IMG/VR virus record: IMGVR_UViG_3300043429_000072
Span: 1 to 35,873 of that record
From: a virus
Direction: 5' to 3' (one strand)
Length of the DNA stretch: 35,873 bases
The notes under the pieces were generated by a model. It had not been told where the DNA came from and searched no databases. It saw only the letters and a program-made list of their open reading frames with translations. The position numbers and the translations under genes were made by a program. The first letter of the stretch is position 1. Every line of letters begins with the position of its first letter. Shown here in pieces: positions 30,629-35,873 of this stretch.

Positions 30629-32134
30629 CTACCAGTTCCAAGCCGATAGGAAGGGGTCCCTTTGGTCAATCAAGTTTGTGTCGTAGGTGATTCTATCGCC
30701 TGGCGAGTGCTGTGCGTAAGGCGCATTTACAATGTGGTCAAGGTCAGCGGTAGCATACACAAGTGCATCGAGGCTGTCGGGAGACTTTACACCACGAGAA
30801 CGCATGTCATCCTTAGATTCAATCTGGATTGCACCCTTTGCAGAGAACTTATATTGAATCATCAGCATCTCATCGAGCAGCAGCTTGTCATCTGGGTCAA
30901 TGTCAAGCTTACCCTCAAGCATCGCCTCACGAAGTGTGTCATAGTTGTGAGCACGAGCATTCAACCAGCGGGTGTTATCTGGACTGGCTGCAGAACCAAG
31001 CATTGAAATTACAATGTATCTATCTTCGGCCAGTGCAACTACCTGGTCCACAATCGGGCCACCAAGACCCGCTGCGTCAATACGGACCTGTGTAACGCCA
31101 TGCTCGATTGCTAGGTTGTGGATTCTTGTTGCAGATTCAATCGAAGTTGCTTTTGTCCAAGTTTCTAGCAGGCGGCAGCGACCGCCTCGATTAATATAGA
31201 CTTTTGAATCGTCTTCACCGAAGCGGGCAAGGTCGACACCCAGTACGGCATCGTTATTAAAGTCTTCTGGAATCTCGCAGTCAATGGCTCGGTCAATGGC
31301 ACTTTGTGAGAAGAAGGTGTTGTCGGCTTCATCTGGAAACTCTGCCAGAATCTTTGACTTATACCTGGCTGACTCTACACCCCAAGATATCTTTTGACGC
31401 TCGACCCAAGCTGGCTGGATAAGAAGCGGTTTAAGTTCTTCCGGGATTTCTTCGCCAGTAAAGTTAGGAGTATCAAAAGCAGATATCTTAATCTTATGCC
31501 AAGTAGGGTCTTCCCTAAAAATTTTATGGAAGGGGGTACCTCTCGAGTCTGGGTTACCAATTGCCAGCACTCGAGCACCTTCAGTATTCGTGACAGCTTC
31601 CGTTGCTGTATATAGGTCCTCAGGAATACCACCGGCCTCATCCAACACAACCAAGACGTAACGGCGGTGAATACCTTGGAAGGCAGAAACGATATCCTTA
31701 TCAGCAGGTCTACGACCCCATGCCATAACCGTACCATCATCTAGCTTCCATTCCTGGGACTGGGTAATGTATCCAGGCAGTGTCTGGCCATGCTCCTTGG
31801 CAAGCCGGAAGTTATCCTGGATTTCTTTAAATAGAACTCGGGCAATCTGAATGTAAGTAGGGGCAGAACAAATCACCGCAACATCTCGTGGGTCGTGAAC
31901 TGCAATCCACCAAGTGGCAATCATTCCAGCTAGACCGGACTTACCCGCACCGTTGCAAGATACAACGGCGGTGTGAGTGTTGTCAACTAGCGATTGTGCA
32001 ATCTCTTGCTGCTTTGACCAGAGGTGCTTACCGAGAACTTCCTTGGCCCACAAAGCAGGGTCAGTTAAGTATTCGGCCTTCTTTGAACGTGCTCGAATAT
32101 CAGCAATTACCGCATCAAGTACGTTATCAATCAT
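30629..32134 (-). CDS. terL: Terminase large subunit
   Basis: The 501-residue protein has an ATPase domain with Walker A SCNGAGKS (59-66) and Walker B YVLVVLDEAG (159-168). Its RNase H-type nuclease domain has GVDLARFGEDDS (D301), RIDAAGLGG (D353) and SPDSLDALVYA (D456). It cuts concatemeric DNA and drives it into the prohead through the portal. Its start overlaps the end of the metallopeptidase-like gene by 8 bases. Confidence 0.96.
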   Translation of the reverse strand: MIDNVLDAVIADIRARSKKAEYLTDPALWAKEVLGKHLWSKQQEIAQSLVDNTHTAVVSCNGAGKSGLAGMIATWWIAVHDPRDVAVICSAPTYIQIARVLFKEIQDNFRLAKEHGQTLPGYITQSQEWKLDDGTVMAWGRRPADKDIVSAFQGIHRRYVLVVLDEAGGIPEDLYTATEAVTNTEGARVLAIGNPDSRGTPFHKIFREDPTWHKIKISAFDTPNFTGEEIPEELKPLLIQPAWVERQKISWGVESARYKSKILAEFPDEADNTFFSQSAIDRAIDCEIPEDFNNDAVLGVDLARFGEDDSKVYINRGGRCRLLETWTKATSIESATRIHNLAIEHGVTQVRIDAAGLGGPIVDQVVALAEDRYIVISMLGSAASPDNTRWLNARAHNYDTLREAMLEGKLDIDPDDKLLLDEMLMIQYKFSAKGAIQIESKDDMRSRGVKSPDSLDALVYATADLDHIVNAPYAQHSPGDRITYDTNLIDQRDPFLSAWNW

Positions 32135-32480
32135 TTGAGAGTAAGAACTCCATTAGTTCGGGATTATCCTTTAGGACCATCAGTAGCGGCTCTTCGTAGA
32201 TTCCAATGAAGTAGTGTTCCCACTCTTCGTAAGATGTGGTCTTGGCTGGCTTGAATGAGCCGCCGAAAATAAATCTAATTGCATGTAGCAACTCGTGCAG
32301 CAAGGTTACTCGTCTAACCGAGTTAGCCATCTCAGCATCTAGCACAATGGTGTTGTCCTTGTCTACGGTGTAGCCGTAGGTGCCATCTAGAAACTCAGAG
32401 TTGTGCTTACGCTTCTGCTCGGTAATCTCCCAGGTCTGGGTGCCAATCTTAATCTTCTTTGGAAGTGCGGGTGTTGCCAT
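32127..32480 (-). CDS. Putative zinc metallopeptidase (HELLH)
   Basis: The 117-residue protein contains TLLHELLHAIRF, an HExxH zinc site (H62, E63, H66), and downstream acidic residues in EEWEHYFIGIYEEPLL that could give the third ligand. The form (early beta hairpin, then an HExxH helix) resembles the small ImmA/IrrE or SprT-like peptidases found in many phages. It lies inside the terminase operon, between the two subunits, with overlaps on both sides. The substrate is unknown. It may process a host regulator or a virion protein. Confidence 0.75.
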   Translation of the reverse strand: MATPALPKKIKIGTQTWEITEQKRKHNSEFLDGTYGYTVDKDNTIVLDAEMANSVRRVTLLHELLHAIRFIFGGSFKPAKTTSYEEWEHYFIGIYEEPLLMVLKDNPELMEFLLSND

Positions 32481-32992
32481 TACTGCTGCTCCTCTTCCAT
32501 TAGTTGATACTTAGCCTGCTGCAGGCCATCTGCTACTAGTTCCTCTAGTTCGCTTCGGGTAATCTGTGGGTACCGCTCTTGAAGCTGGTCCTTGGCGAAG
32601 GTCAATGCTGCATCCATCGCACGAAGTAGAACCGACTGCTGGTACTCTGACAGCTTGATGACGTTCTCATCTAGGGTTGCCTGCTGTGAGTCAAGGCGCT
32701 TGCCGATTACCTCTAGGGATTTCAGGAGCAGGCGGGCTGAGTCTAGGTCTCCGGCTTTAAGGGCTTGCGCTCGCAGTGAGTCTTTGAGCTCATGAAGTTC
32801 GCTAAGTAGCAGCTGTCTCTGCTGGTGCTCTGACCAAACGTCTCTGCTATCTAGTAGTTGCTTGACATGCTGAACTGCCTGGGCTGCAGGAATACCGCTA
32901 ATGCGTTCCATTTCCATGGGGCTGCGACCATCGGCTGCTGCCTTTAGTAAGACATCATCGAGTACGCTGGAGCCACGGACAGGTAAGGACAT
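32480..32992 (-). CDS. terS: Terminase small subunit
   Basis: The 170-residue helical protein precedes the large terminase. The N-terminal region has DGRSPMEMERISGIPAAQAV, a helix-turn-helix-like segment (about residues 22-40) that would recognise the packaging site, followed by a long coiled-coil-like helix (DSRDVWSEHQQRQLLLSELH) for oligomer formation. Position, size and domain layout support the call. It is coupled by one base to the next gene. Confidence 0.8.
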   Translation of the reverse strand: MSLPVRGSSVLDDVLLKAAADGRSPMEMERISGIPAAQAVQHVKQLLDSRDVWSEHQQRQLLLSELHELKDSLRAQALKAGDLDSARLLLKSLEVIGKRLDSQQATLDENVIKLSEYQQSVLLRAMDAALTFAKDQLQERYPQITRSELEELVADGLQQAKYQLMEEEQQ

Positions 32993-32995
32993 GGA

Positions 32996-33235
32996 CTACA
33001 AGCCCCTCTTCCAGAACTTACGGTCTGCTGCTTCTACCTCTGCGCTGGCTTCTTCTTTGGTCATCTCGCATTTGCAGTTCTCGCACTTGCAGGTCTTGTG
33101 GTCGTTCTTGCGTTCAAGGTCAACTAGACGGTCGTGTAGCATGTTCTGTCCTCTTATCAGTTGGCGGATAGCGTCTTCTACTTCGTTATCTTGCGATGCT
33201 GGCTGAACCGGCTCGTCAGTTAGTCCACGTGACAT
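32996..33235 (-). CDS. Small hypothetical protein with CKCENCKC cluster
   Basis: This 79-residue protein has a helical N-terminal part and a tight CKCENCKC motif (Cys 49, 51, 54, 56), which could hold one metal ion. It starts at ATG 33235 behind AAGGAGTACAA, and is followed 3 bases later by the small terminase. No family is recognised. The placement suggests a packaging-related or regulatory role, without proof. Confidence 0.6.
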   Translation of the reverse strand: MSRGLTDEPVQPASQDNEVEDAIRQLIRGQNMLHDRLVDLERKNDHKTCKCENCKCEMTKEEASAEVEAADRKFWKRGL

Positions 33236-33258
33236 TTGTACTCCTTGTTTTCATTATC

Positions 33259-33287
33259 TGAAAAGTATTTTACATTTATTGAAAAGT
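33259..33287. repeat. AT-rich direct repeats next to the small terminase operon
   Basis: Two copies of TGAAAAGT (33259-33266 and 33280-33287) lie 21 bases apart, two helical turns, in an AT-rich 85-base gap upstream of the Cys-rich gene and small terminase. They may be binding sites for a regulator or for the terminase itself. No clear promoter pair was found there. Confidence 0.4.
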
Positions 33288-33320
33288 TTAAAATTTTATA
33301 GCGAAAAAAATTTTGGGTGC

Positions 33321-33557
33321 CTATTCTGGCAGGATTTGTTCTCTGTAGGAACGGATGGCTTCATCGATTAGGTCCCAGGCCTCGTAGTCTGTGCCCATCT
33401 CAAAGAATACGATGTCGCAATCTTCGTTAGAATCGTCACAGAATGTGGCACGCCAGACCTCTACCTCATCCAGGTCATCTGGATTCGATGGGTCTACTAG
33501 GTCAAGGGTCATGGTGAATTTACCGATGCCTGACATATTTACAATGATTTCGCTCAT
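33321..33557 (-). CDS. Small acidic hypothetical protein
   Basis: The 78-residue protein is very acidic, with DLVDPSNPDDLDEVEVW and CDDSNEDCDIV, and has no recognised motif. Its ATG at 33557 is the leftmost point of the divergent region. It is separated from the packaging genes by an AT-rich gap of 85 bases. An acidic mimic or inhibitor role is only a thought; nothing shows it. Confidence 0.55.
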   Translation of the reverse strand: MSEIIVNMSGIGKFTMTLDLVDPSNPDDLDEVEVWRATFCDDSNEDCDIVFFEMGTDYEAWDLIDEAIRSYREQILPE

Positions 33558-33711
33558 GTCCTATATCCTAGCATATGAAATATTCTGAAAGTTGCTACAA
33601 ATTGGATGCGGGTGTCCCCCGACCAGAAAGCCCGTAATTGCGGGGATAAAATGATTTGTTTCGGCCCGTTTCGATTTGCGCTTTGGGTAAAAAAATGTAA
33701 GGATTTACTTA

Positions 33712-33728
33712 GTTCGGAAATGCCGAAC
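33712..33728. promoter_or_regulatory. Inverted repeat GTTCGG-N5-CCGAAC in the divergent region
   Basis: A perfect 6-base inverted repeat (33712-33717 and 33723-33728) with a 5-base centre lies 15 bases before the rightward ATG at 33744 in the 186-base gap between divergent genes. A second CCGAAC-like half (gGAACGG) follows. It has the form of an operator for a dimeric regulator. I could not assign a confident -10/-35 pair to either direction in this gap. Confidence 0.45.
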
Positions 33729-33743
33729 GGAACGGATTAGGAA

Positions 33744-34013
33744 ATGTTAGACGGAACTTATATCAAAAAGGGCGAGACCTTTATCCGCCTAGAGACAACC
33801 GAGGGCTATTGGGTAGCCATAAACGAGATTAGTTTTGACTCAGTTCGAGATGGCGAAATTGTCGGAATCTGGACAGACCCAGAGACTGGGAAAATCTGGG
33901 TTGATGAAACCCGTTTCGTGCTTGACCGTAGCCACGCCGTTAGACTTGCCAAGACTTATGACCAGATAGCCATCTGGGACAACCGCAACCAAACAACTAT
34001 CAAGACCAACTAA
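33744..34013 (+). CDS. Hypothetical protein, first gene of right-hand early operon
   Basis: This 89-residue protein starts behind TTAGGAA and has no recognised family. It is beta-rich at first (FIRLETTEGYWVAINEISFD) with an IWTDPETGKIWVDETRF stretch and a charged helical end. It opens a run of small rightward genes. The opposite strand upstream is the packaging operon, so this looks like the start of an early or regulatory unit. Confidence 0.6.
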   Translation: MLDGTYIKKGETFIRLETTEGYWVAINEISFDSVRDGEIVGIWTDPETGKIWVDETRFVLDRSHAVRLAKTYDQIAIWDNRNQTTIKTN

Positions 34014-34022
34014 GGGGACACC

Positions 34023-34103
34023 GTGAACGAACTAATCGAACTAATTGACATAATCAACGAGTCCGGCAACTTTGACTCAGACGATTATTTTGAAATTGAC
34101 TAA
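34023..34103 (+). CDS. Microprotein, 26 residues
   Basis: A GTG at 34023 with AAGGGGA five bases upstream opens a 26-codon frame ending TAA at 34101-34103. The product is acidic (NELIELIDIINESGNFDSDD). The strong ribosome site, tight spacing after the previous gene (9 bases) and the 84-base gap before the next gene support translation. Function is unknown. Confidence 0.5.
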   Translation: MNELIELIDIINESGNFDSDDYFEID

Positions 34104-34114
34104 CTAATGCCCTT

Positions 34115-34140
34115 GATTACCAGACTAGTTTCTGGTAATC
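34115..34140 (+). promoter_or_regulatory. Perfect 10-base inverted repeat, hairpin in mRNA leader
   Basis: GATTACCAGA (34115-34124) and TCTGGTAATC (34131-34140) are exact complements around a 6-base loop. They lie in the gap before the next small gene. No T run follows (the next bases are TTGGGGG), so this is not a plain terminator. It could be an attenuator, an RNA stability element or an operator. Confidence 0.5.
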
Positions 34141-34187
34141 TTGGGGGTGTGTTAGCACTCACAACAACAAACAAAGGAAAAAGGAAA

Positions 34188-34418
34188 ATGACCGCAACTT
34201 ACAACCAAATCCCTGCCCTATTGGCAACACGGACACCATTCAAAGGGAACTCGTGCCACGCCTATATCTCAGCCAGTAATGCTTATGTTGTAGTTTCTTA
34301 CGGGACAGATATCGGCACTTGGCTAGAAAACGGCGTGAAAATCGTGAACAACCAAAAGTATTCAGTGACAACTTCACGCCTTCAGAATCTAGTCCGCAAG
34401 GCTTGGGAACTGAACTAA
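34188..34418 (+). CDS. Small conserved phage protein (YSVTTSR type)
   Basis: The ATG at 34188 behind AAAGGAAAAAGGAAA gives 76 residues; the open frame further upstream covers the hairpin and is not used. The C-terminal VVVSYGTDIGTW and YSVTTSRLQNLVRKAW match small proteins common in actinophages (DUF8033-like by memory). Function is unknown. It shares one base with the next start (TAATG). Confidence 0.65.
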   Translation: MTATYNQIPALLATRTPFKGNSCHAYISASNAYVVVSYGTDIGTWLENGVKIVNNQKYSVTTSRLQNLVRKAWELN

Positions 34419-34543
34419 TGACAACACTTAGACAACTCTGGGCAATCACTGGCAGACTCATCGGCTTGGCACTTACTGGGATATTTTGGTATTTGCTACT
34501 CATCGGCACAATAGCCATTCTTGAACTAATCACTTCATTCTAA
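34418..34543 (+). CDS. Single-span membrane microprotein
   Basis: The ATG at 34418 overlaps the previous stop by one base and gives 41 residues. Residues about 11-36 (GRLIGLALTGIFWYLLLIGT and onward) are one membrane span with a short N-terminal segment. A longer frame upstream is in a different gene and is not likely. It may be a host-interfering or anchoring protein; function is unknown. Confidence 0.6.
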   Translation: MTTLRQLWAITGRLIGLALTGIFWYLLLIGTIAILELITSF

Positions 34544-34560
34544 ACAAAGGACAAAACAAA

Positions 34561-34833
34561 ATGGGTTCACAATTCGTTAGAGACATTCAAGACACCGACC
34601 TATCACTTAGAGACCAAGTTGCCATTCACTTCCGGTCAAACTGCTATCCACCTATCCCCTTGACGATGCTAGACACCTGCCTAGAGGCTATTCAACTCTG
34701 TGAGGAGGGCTTGCCGAATAATGAGGTAGACCTGCCCGAGGGTGTCCGCTATCGCAACTATGACTCTGCGCCCGCTTGGGCTATCGTAGACTCACACCGA
34801 CTAGAGGGCTTTATTCAAGGAGAGGAGGACTAA
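34561..34833 (+). CDS. Small hypothetical protein
   Basis: This 90-residue protein has an ACAAAGGAC ribosome site 10 bases upstream. It is acidic, with a helical QVAIHFRSNCYPPIPLTMLD segment. No known family is recognised by eye. The gap to the membrane microprotein gene is 17 bases, and it ends just before the next small gene, with no space. Confidence 0.6.
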   Translation: MGSQFVRDIQDTDLSLRDQVAIHFRSNCYPPIPLTMLDTCLEAIQLCEEGLPNNEVDLPEGVRYRNYDSAPAWAIVDSHRLEGFIQGEED

Positions 34834-34935
34834 ATGCCACGCCCAGACTCAACCCGAACTATCCAAGCAAAGGCTTACACTATGCTATTACGCAAGGCAC
34901 GCAAGACCAAGCAACTAACAGGCAGGGGAATCTAA
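34834..34935 (+). CDS. Basic microprotein, 33 residues
   Basis: The ATG at 34834 directly follows the previous TAA and has AGGAGAGGAGG upstream, a strong ribosome site. The 33-residue product is basic (LLRKARKTKQLTGRG), and may bind nucleic acid. Its stop overlaps the next ATG by one base (TAATG). Both couplings support it. Confidence 0.55.
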   Translation: MPRPDSTRTIQAKAYTMLLRKARKTKQLTGRGI

Positions 34936-35051
34936 TGGACTGGAAACTTACAGACGATAAAGACATTTCATTTGAACACTGTCAAAGACCTGCCTATTGG
35001 GAGGGTGAACAGGTTATCTGTTCTAAGTGTCAAGAGGTAATGCCAGACTAG
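34935..35051 (+). CDS. Zinc-knuckle-like microprotein
   Basis: The ATG at 34935, sharing one base with the previous stop and behind AGGGGAATC, gives 38 residues. A single Cys (EHCQRPAYW) and a later CSKC could form a small metal site. The same frame is open upstream, but only inside the previous genes. It ends the run of small genes before a 549-base non-coding block. Confidence 0.55.
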   Translation: MDWKLTDDKDISFEHCQRPAYWEGEQVICSKCQEVMPD

Positions 35052-35065
35052 CAACAACAGCCAGA

Positions 35066-35098
35066 CCAGCAGAGACCGGTGTGCGACTCACCGGCTGG
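35066..35098 (+). terminator. Hairpin after the small-gene operon (no T run)
   Basis: CCGGTG (35076-35081) pairs with CACCGG (35089-35094) and an outer CCAG (35066-35069) with CTGG (35095-35098), leaving a bulge. It lies 14 bases after the last small gene and before the first array promoter, the place of a terminator, but no T tract follows. It may work with a protein factor or just insulate the promoters. Confidence 0.4.
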
Positions 35099-35104
35099 CA
35101 CGAT

Positions 35105-35133
35105 TTGACAAACGGATAAAAATCTGTTAGACT
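35105..35133 (+). promoter_or_regulatory. Promoter 1 of array
   Basis: TTGACA (35105-35110), a 17-base spacer and TAGACT (35128-35133). The -35 is consensus. Upstream is the GC-rich hairpin and not the repeated element found before promoters 2 to 4. Transcription would start near 35140. Confidence 0.75.
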
Positions 35134-35221
35134 AATCTTACAATTCAAAAGAGAGATAAAGAGTTCAGTCCGGAGGCTTGGTAAAACAACGGAAGAGAAC
35201 CGACCCTACCTGAAATCGATT

Positions 35222-35272
35222 TATAACGATTTGGTAAATGGACTTGACAAGCCAAAAGTTTTCTGATAGACT
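35222..35272 (+). promoter_or_regulatory. Promoter 2 of array with upstream element
   Basis: TTGACA (35244-35249), 17 bases, TAGACT (35267-35272). The 17-base upstream element at 35222-35238 begins TATAACGATTTGGTAA and ends 5 bases before the -35. The 31 bases from the -35 match promoter 5 at 26 positions. Confidence 0.75.
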
Positions 35273-35294
35273 TAGTTTGATACCCAATTTATTG

Positions 35295-35345
35295 TATAAC
35301 AATTAGATAACAAGACTTGACAAAGCGCTCGCCGTATGGTATGCC
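35295..35345 (+). promoter_or_regulatory. Promoter 3 of array with upstream element
   Basis: TTGACA (35317-35322), 17 bases, TATGCC (35340-35345). The upstream element at 35295-35311 reads TATAACAATTAGATAAC, again ending 5 bases before the -35. The -10 is weaker than in the others. Confidence 0.65.
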
Positions 35346-35353
35346 AAACTATT

Positions 35354-35404
35354 TATAACAATTTGATAACAACGCTTGACTTTTGGAATGTTTTGTGCTA
35401 AGTA
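35354..35404 (+). promoter_or_regulatory. Promoter 4 of array with upstream element
   Basis: TTGACT (35376-35381), 17 bases, TAAGTA (35399-35404). The upstream element at 35354-35370 reads TATAACAATTTGATAAC, with the half ATAAC twice, 11 bases apart, ending 5 bases before the -35. The -10 is poor, so it may depend on an activator. Confidence 0.6.
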
Positions 35405-35444
35405 TTCTCAGTTTATTTCGTTATTATTTTGTTATAAAAATAAC

Positions 35445-35473
35445 TTGACAAGGGCAAAGTTATCTGATAGAGT
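35445..35473 (+). promoter_or_regulatory. Promoter 5 of array
   Basis: TTGACA (35445-35450), 17 bases, TAGAGT (35468-35473). Upstream is a degenerate TTATAAAAATAAC directly against the -35. It is followed by GTTATCACATAAC, an inverted repeat of GTTAT. The core matches promoter 2 at 26 of 31 positions. Confidence 0.7.
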
Positions 35474-35545
35474 TATCACATAACAACAAAGCGATATCGA
35501 AATATAGCAAGTCAAAAGATATTTCAAAAGATTTTGAATTACGAT

Positions 35546-35574
35546 TTGACATATGGATTTTAGTATGCTAGACT
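35546..35574 (+). promoter_or_regulatory. Promoter 6 of array, nearest the gene
   Basis: TTGACA (35546-35551), 17 bases, TAGACT (35569-35574), with TATGC just before the -10, giving an almost extended form. Transcription would begin near 35581, about 20 bases before the ATG at 35601, so this promoter alone would suffice to express that gene. Confidence 0.8.
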
Positions 35575-35600
35575 TGCGATATCACAACAAAGGAGATTCA

Positions 35601-35873
35601 ATGACTATCGAAATCGGGACACCTGCTACTTACTACATCGGCTCAGACTGCTATGCCGAGGAGGTTGTAGAGGTTCAGACATTCAAGACCGGCAAGCGTG
35701 CCGGAGAGCCAAAAGTGATTACAGTCCGCCGTGTCAAGGTGAACTGGGATTACGGTCAGAACTATGGTGTTCAAGACCAAGAGGCCTTTACACCAGACCC
35801 AGACGGCAGACTCACAAGGTTCACCGTCAGAAAAGACGGTAAGTTTCGCCGAGAGGGTTCAGAATATGGCTCA
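35601..35873 (+). CDS. Conserved hypothetical protein, 3' truncated by window end
   Basis: The ATG at 35601 behind AACAAAGGAGATTCA, the best ribosome site of the region, opens a frame that runs off the edge after 91 codons. The N-terminus (MTIEIGTPATYYIGSDCYAE) and the RFTVRKDGKFRREGSEYG end match a short protein common to phages and plasmids, with no known function. The six promoters ahead imply strong or tightly timed expression. It is probably one of the first early genes of the operon that continues beyond the window. Confidence 0.75.
   Translation, partial: MTIEIGTPATYYIGSDCYAEEVVEVQTFKTGKRAGEPKVITVRRVKVNWDYGQNYGVQDQEAFTPDPDGRLTRFTVRKDGKFRREGSEYGS

Larger units (their letters stand above)
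35052..35600 (+). other. 549-base non-coding block with promoter array
   Basis: No convincing gene is found in this stretch on either strand. It holds a GC-rich hairpin (35066-35098), about 85 bases of unassigned leader after the first promoter, and six same-direction promoters listed separately. Three copies of a TATAAC-type element lie at fixed distance upstream of promoters 2 to 4. It ends with AAAGGAG before the ATG at 35601. Confidence 0.8.

Noticed and set aside
34152-34160. TTAGCACTC, identical to half of the CIRCE heat-shock operator
   Set aside because: The matching GAGTGCTAA half is absent, so it is not a CIRCE element.
35473-35480. DnaA box-like TTATCACA
   Set aside because: One base short of TTATNCACA and alone; no cluster of boxes was found to support a host-type origin.
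1-35873. tRNA genes, integrase, attachment site, repressor
   Set aside because: I looked for these and found no sequence supporting any of them; the missing part of the genome could hold them.

Overview
The window looks like most of the genome of a long-tailed, double-stranded DNA phage (siphovirus) of an Actinomycetota host. The evidence is the set of HK97-type head genes, a 1342-residue tape measure protein, a frameshifted pair of tail assembly chaperones, actinophage-type connector proteins, and an NrdH redoxin with the CVQC and WSGFRPD motifs common in actinobacteria. Base composition is moderate (not GC-rich), GTG and TTG starts are used, and several virion accessory proteins resemble those of aquatic phages. 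A freshwater actinobacterium is therefore a reasonable guess, but it is inference. I see no integrase, repressor, tRNA, insertion sequence or CRISPR array. Both ends cut into genes.

Layout. (1) 1-4689, rightward: the end of a DNA metabolism operon with a DUF3987-type helicase/primase ATPase (5' truncated), small unknowns, a RuvC-like resolvase, a DnaQ-like exonuclease, two small zinc-ribbon proteins, a conserved phage protein and an Nmad1/DUF1599 protein. It stops at a bidirectional terminator (4701-4740). (2) 33557 down to 4749, leftward: the virion and lysis genes. In order of transcription they are a small acidic protein, a Cys-rich protein, small terminase, an HELLH metallopeptidase-like protein, large terminase, portal, protease with a nested scaffold, DUF2190 decoration protein and major capsid protein. 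Then come a strong terminator, a secreted NlpC/P60 hydrolase and an NrdH redoxin (each with its own promoter and terminator), and a 7.4 kb cassette of collagen-like, C1q-like and glycine-rich fibre proteins. After that come the head-tail connectors, tail terminator, major tail protein, chaperones, tape measure, four minor tail proteins, an M23+LysM endolysin and two holin-type membrane proteins. (3) 33744-35051, rightward: a run of very small genes, probably early. (4) 35052-35600: a non-coding block with six same-direction sigma70-like promoters, all with 17-base spacers, in front of a gene that runs off the right edge.

The most unusual points are the six-promoter array with a repeated element at fixed distance upstream of three promoters; a block of palindromes and direct repeats behind the capsid terminator; two self-contained accessory units (NlpC/P60 and NrdH) between head and fibre genes, the second with a stem-loop exposing a CCUCC loop in its 3' tail; and a duplicated fibre module placed between capsid and connector genes, which raises the possibility that some of these are head fibres rather than tail fibres.
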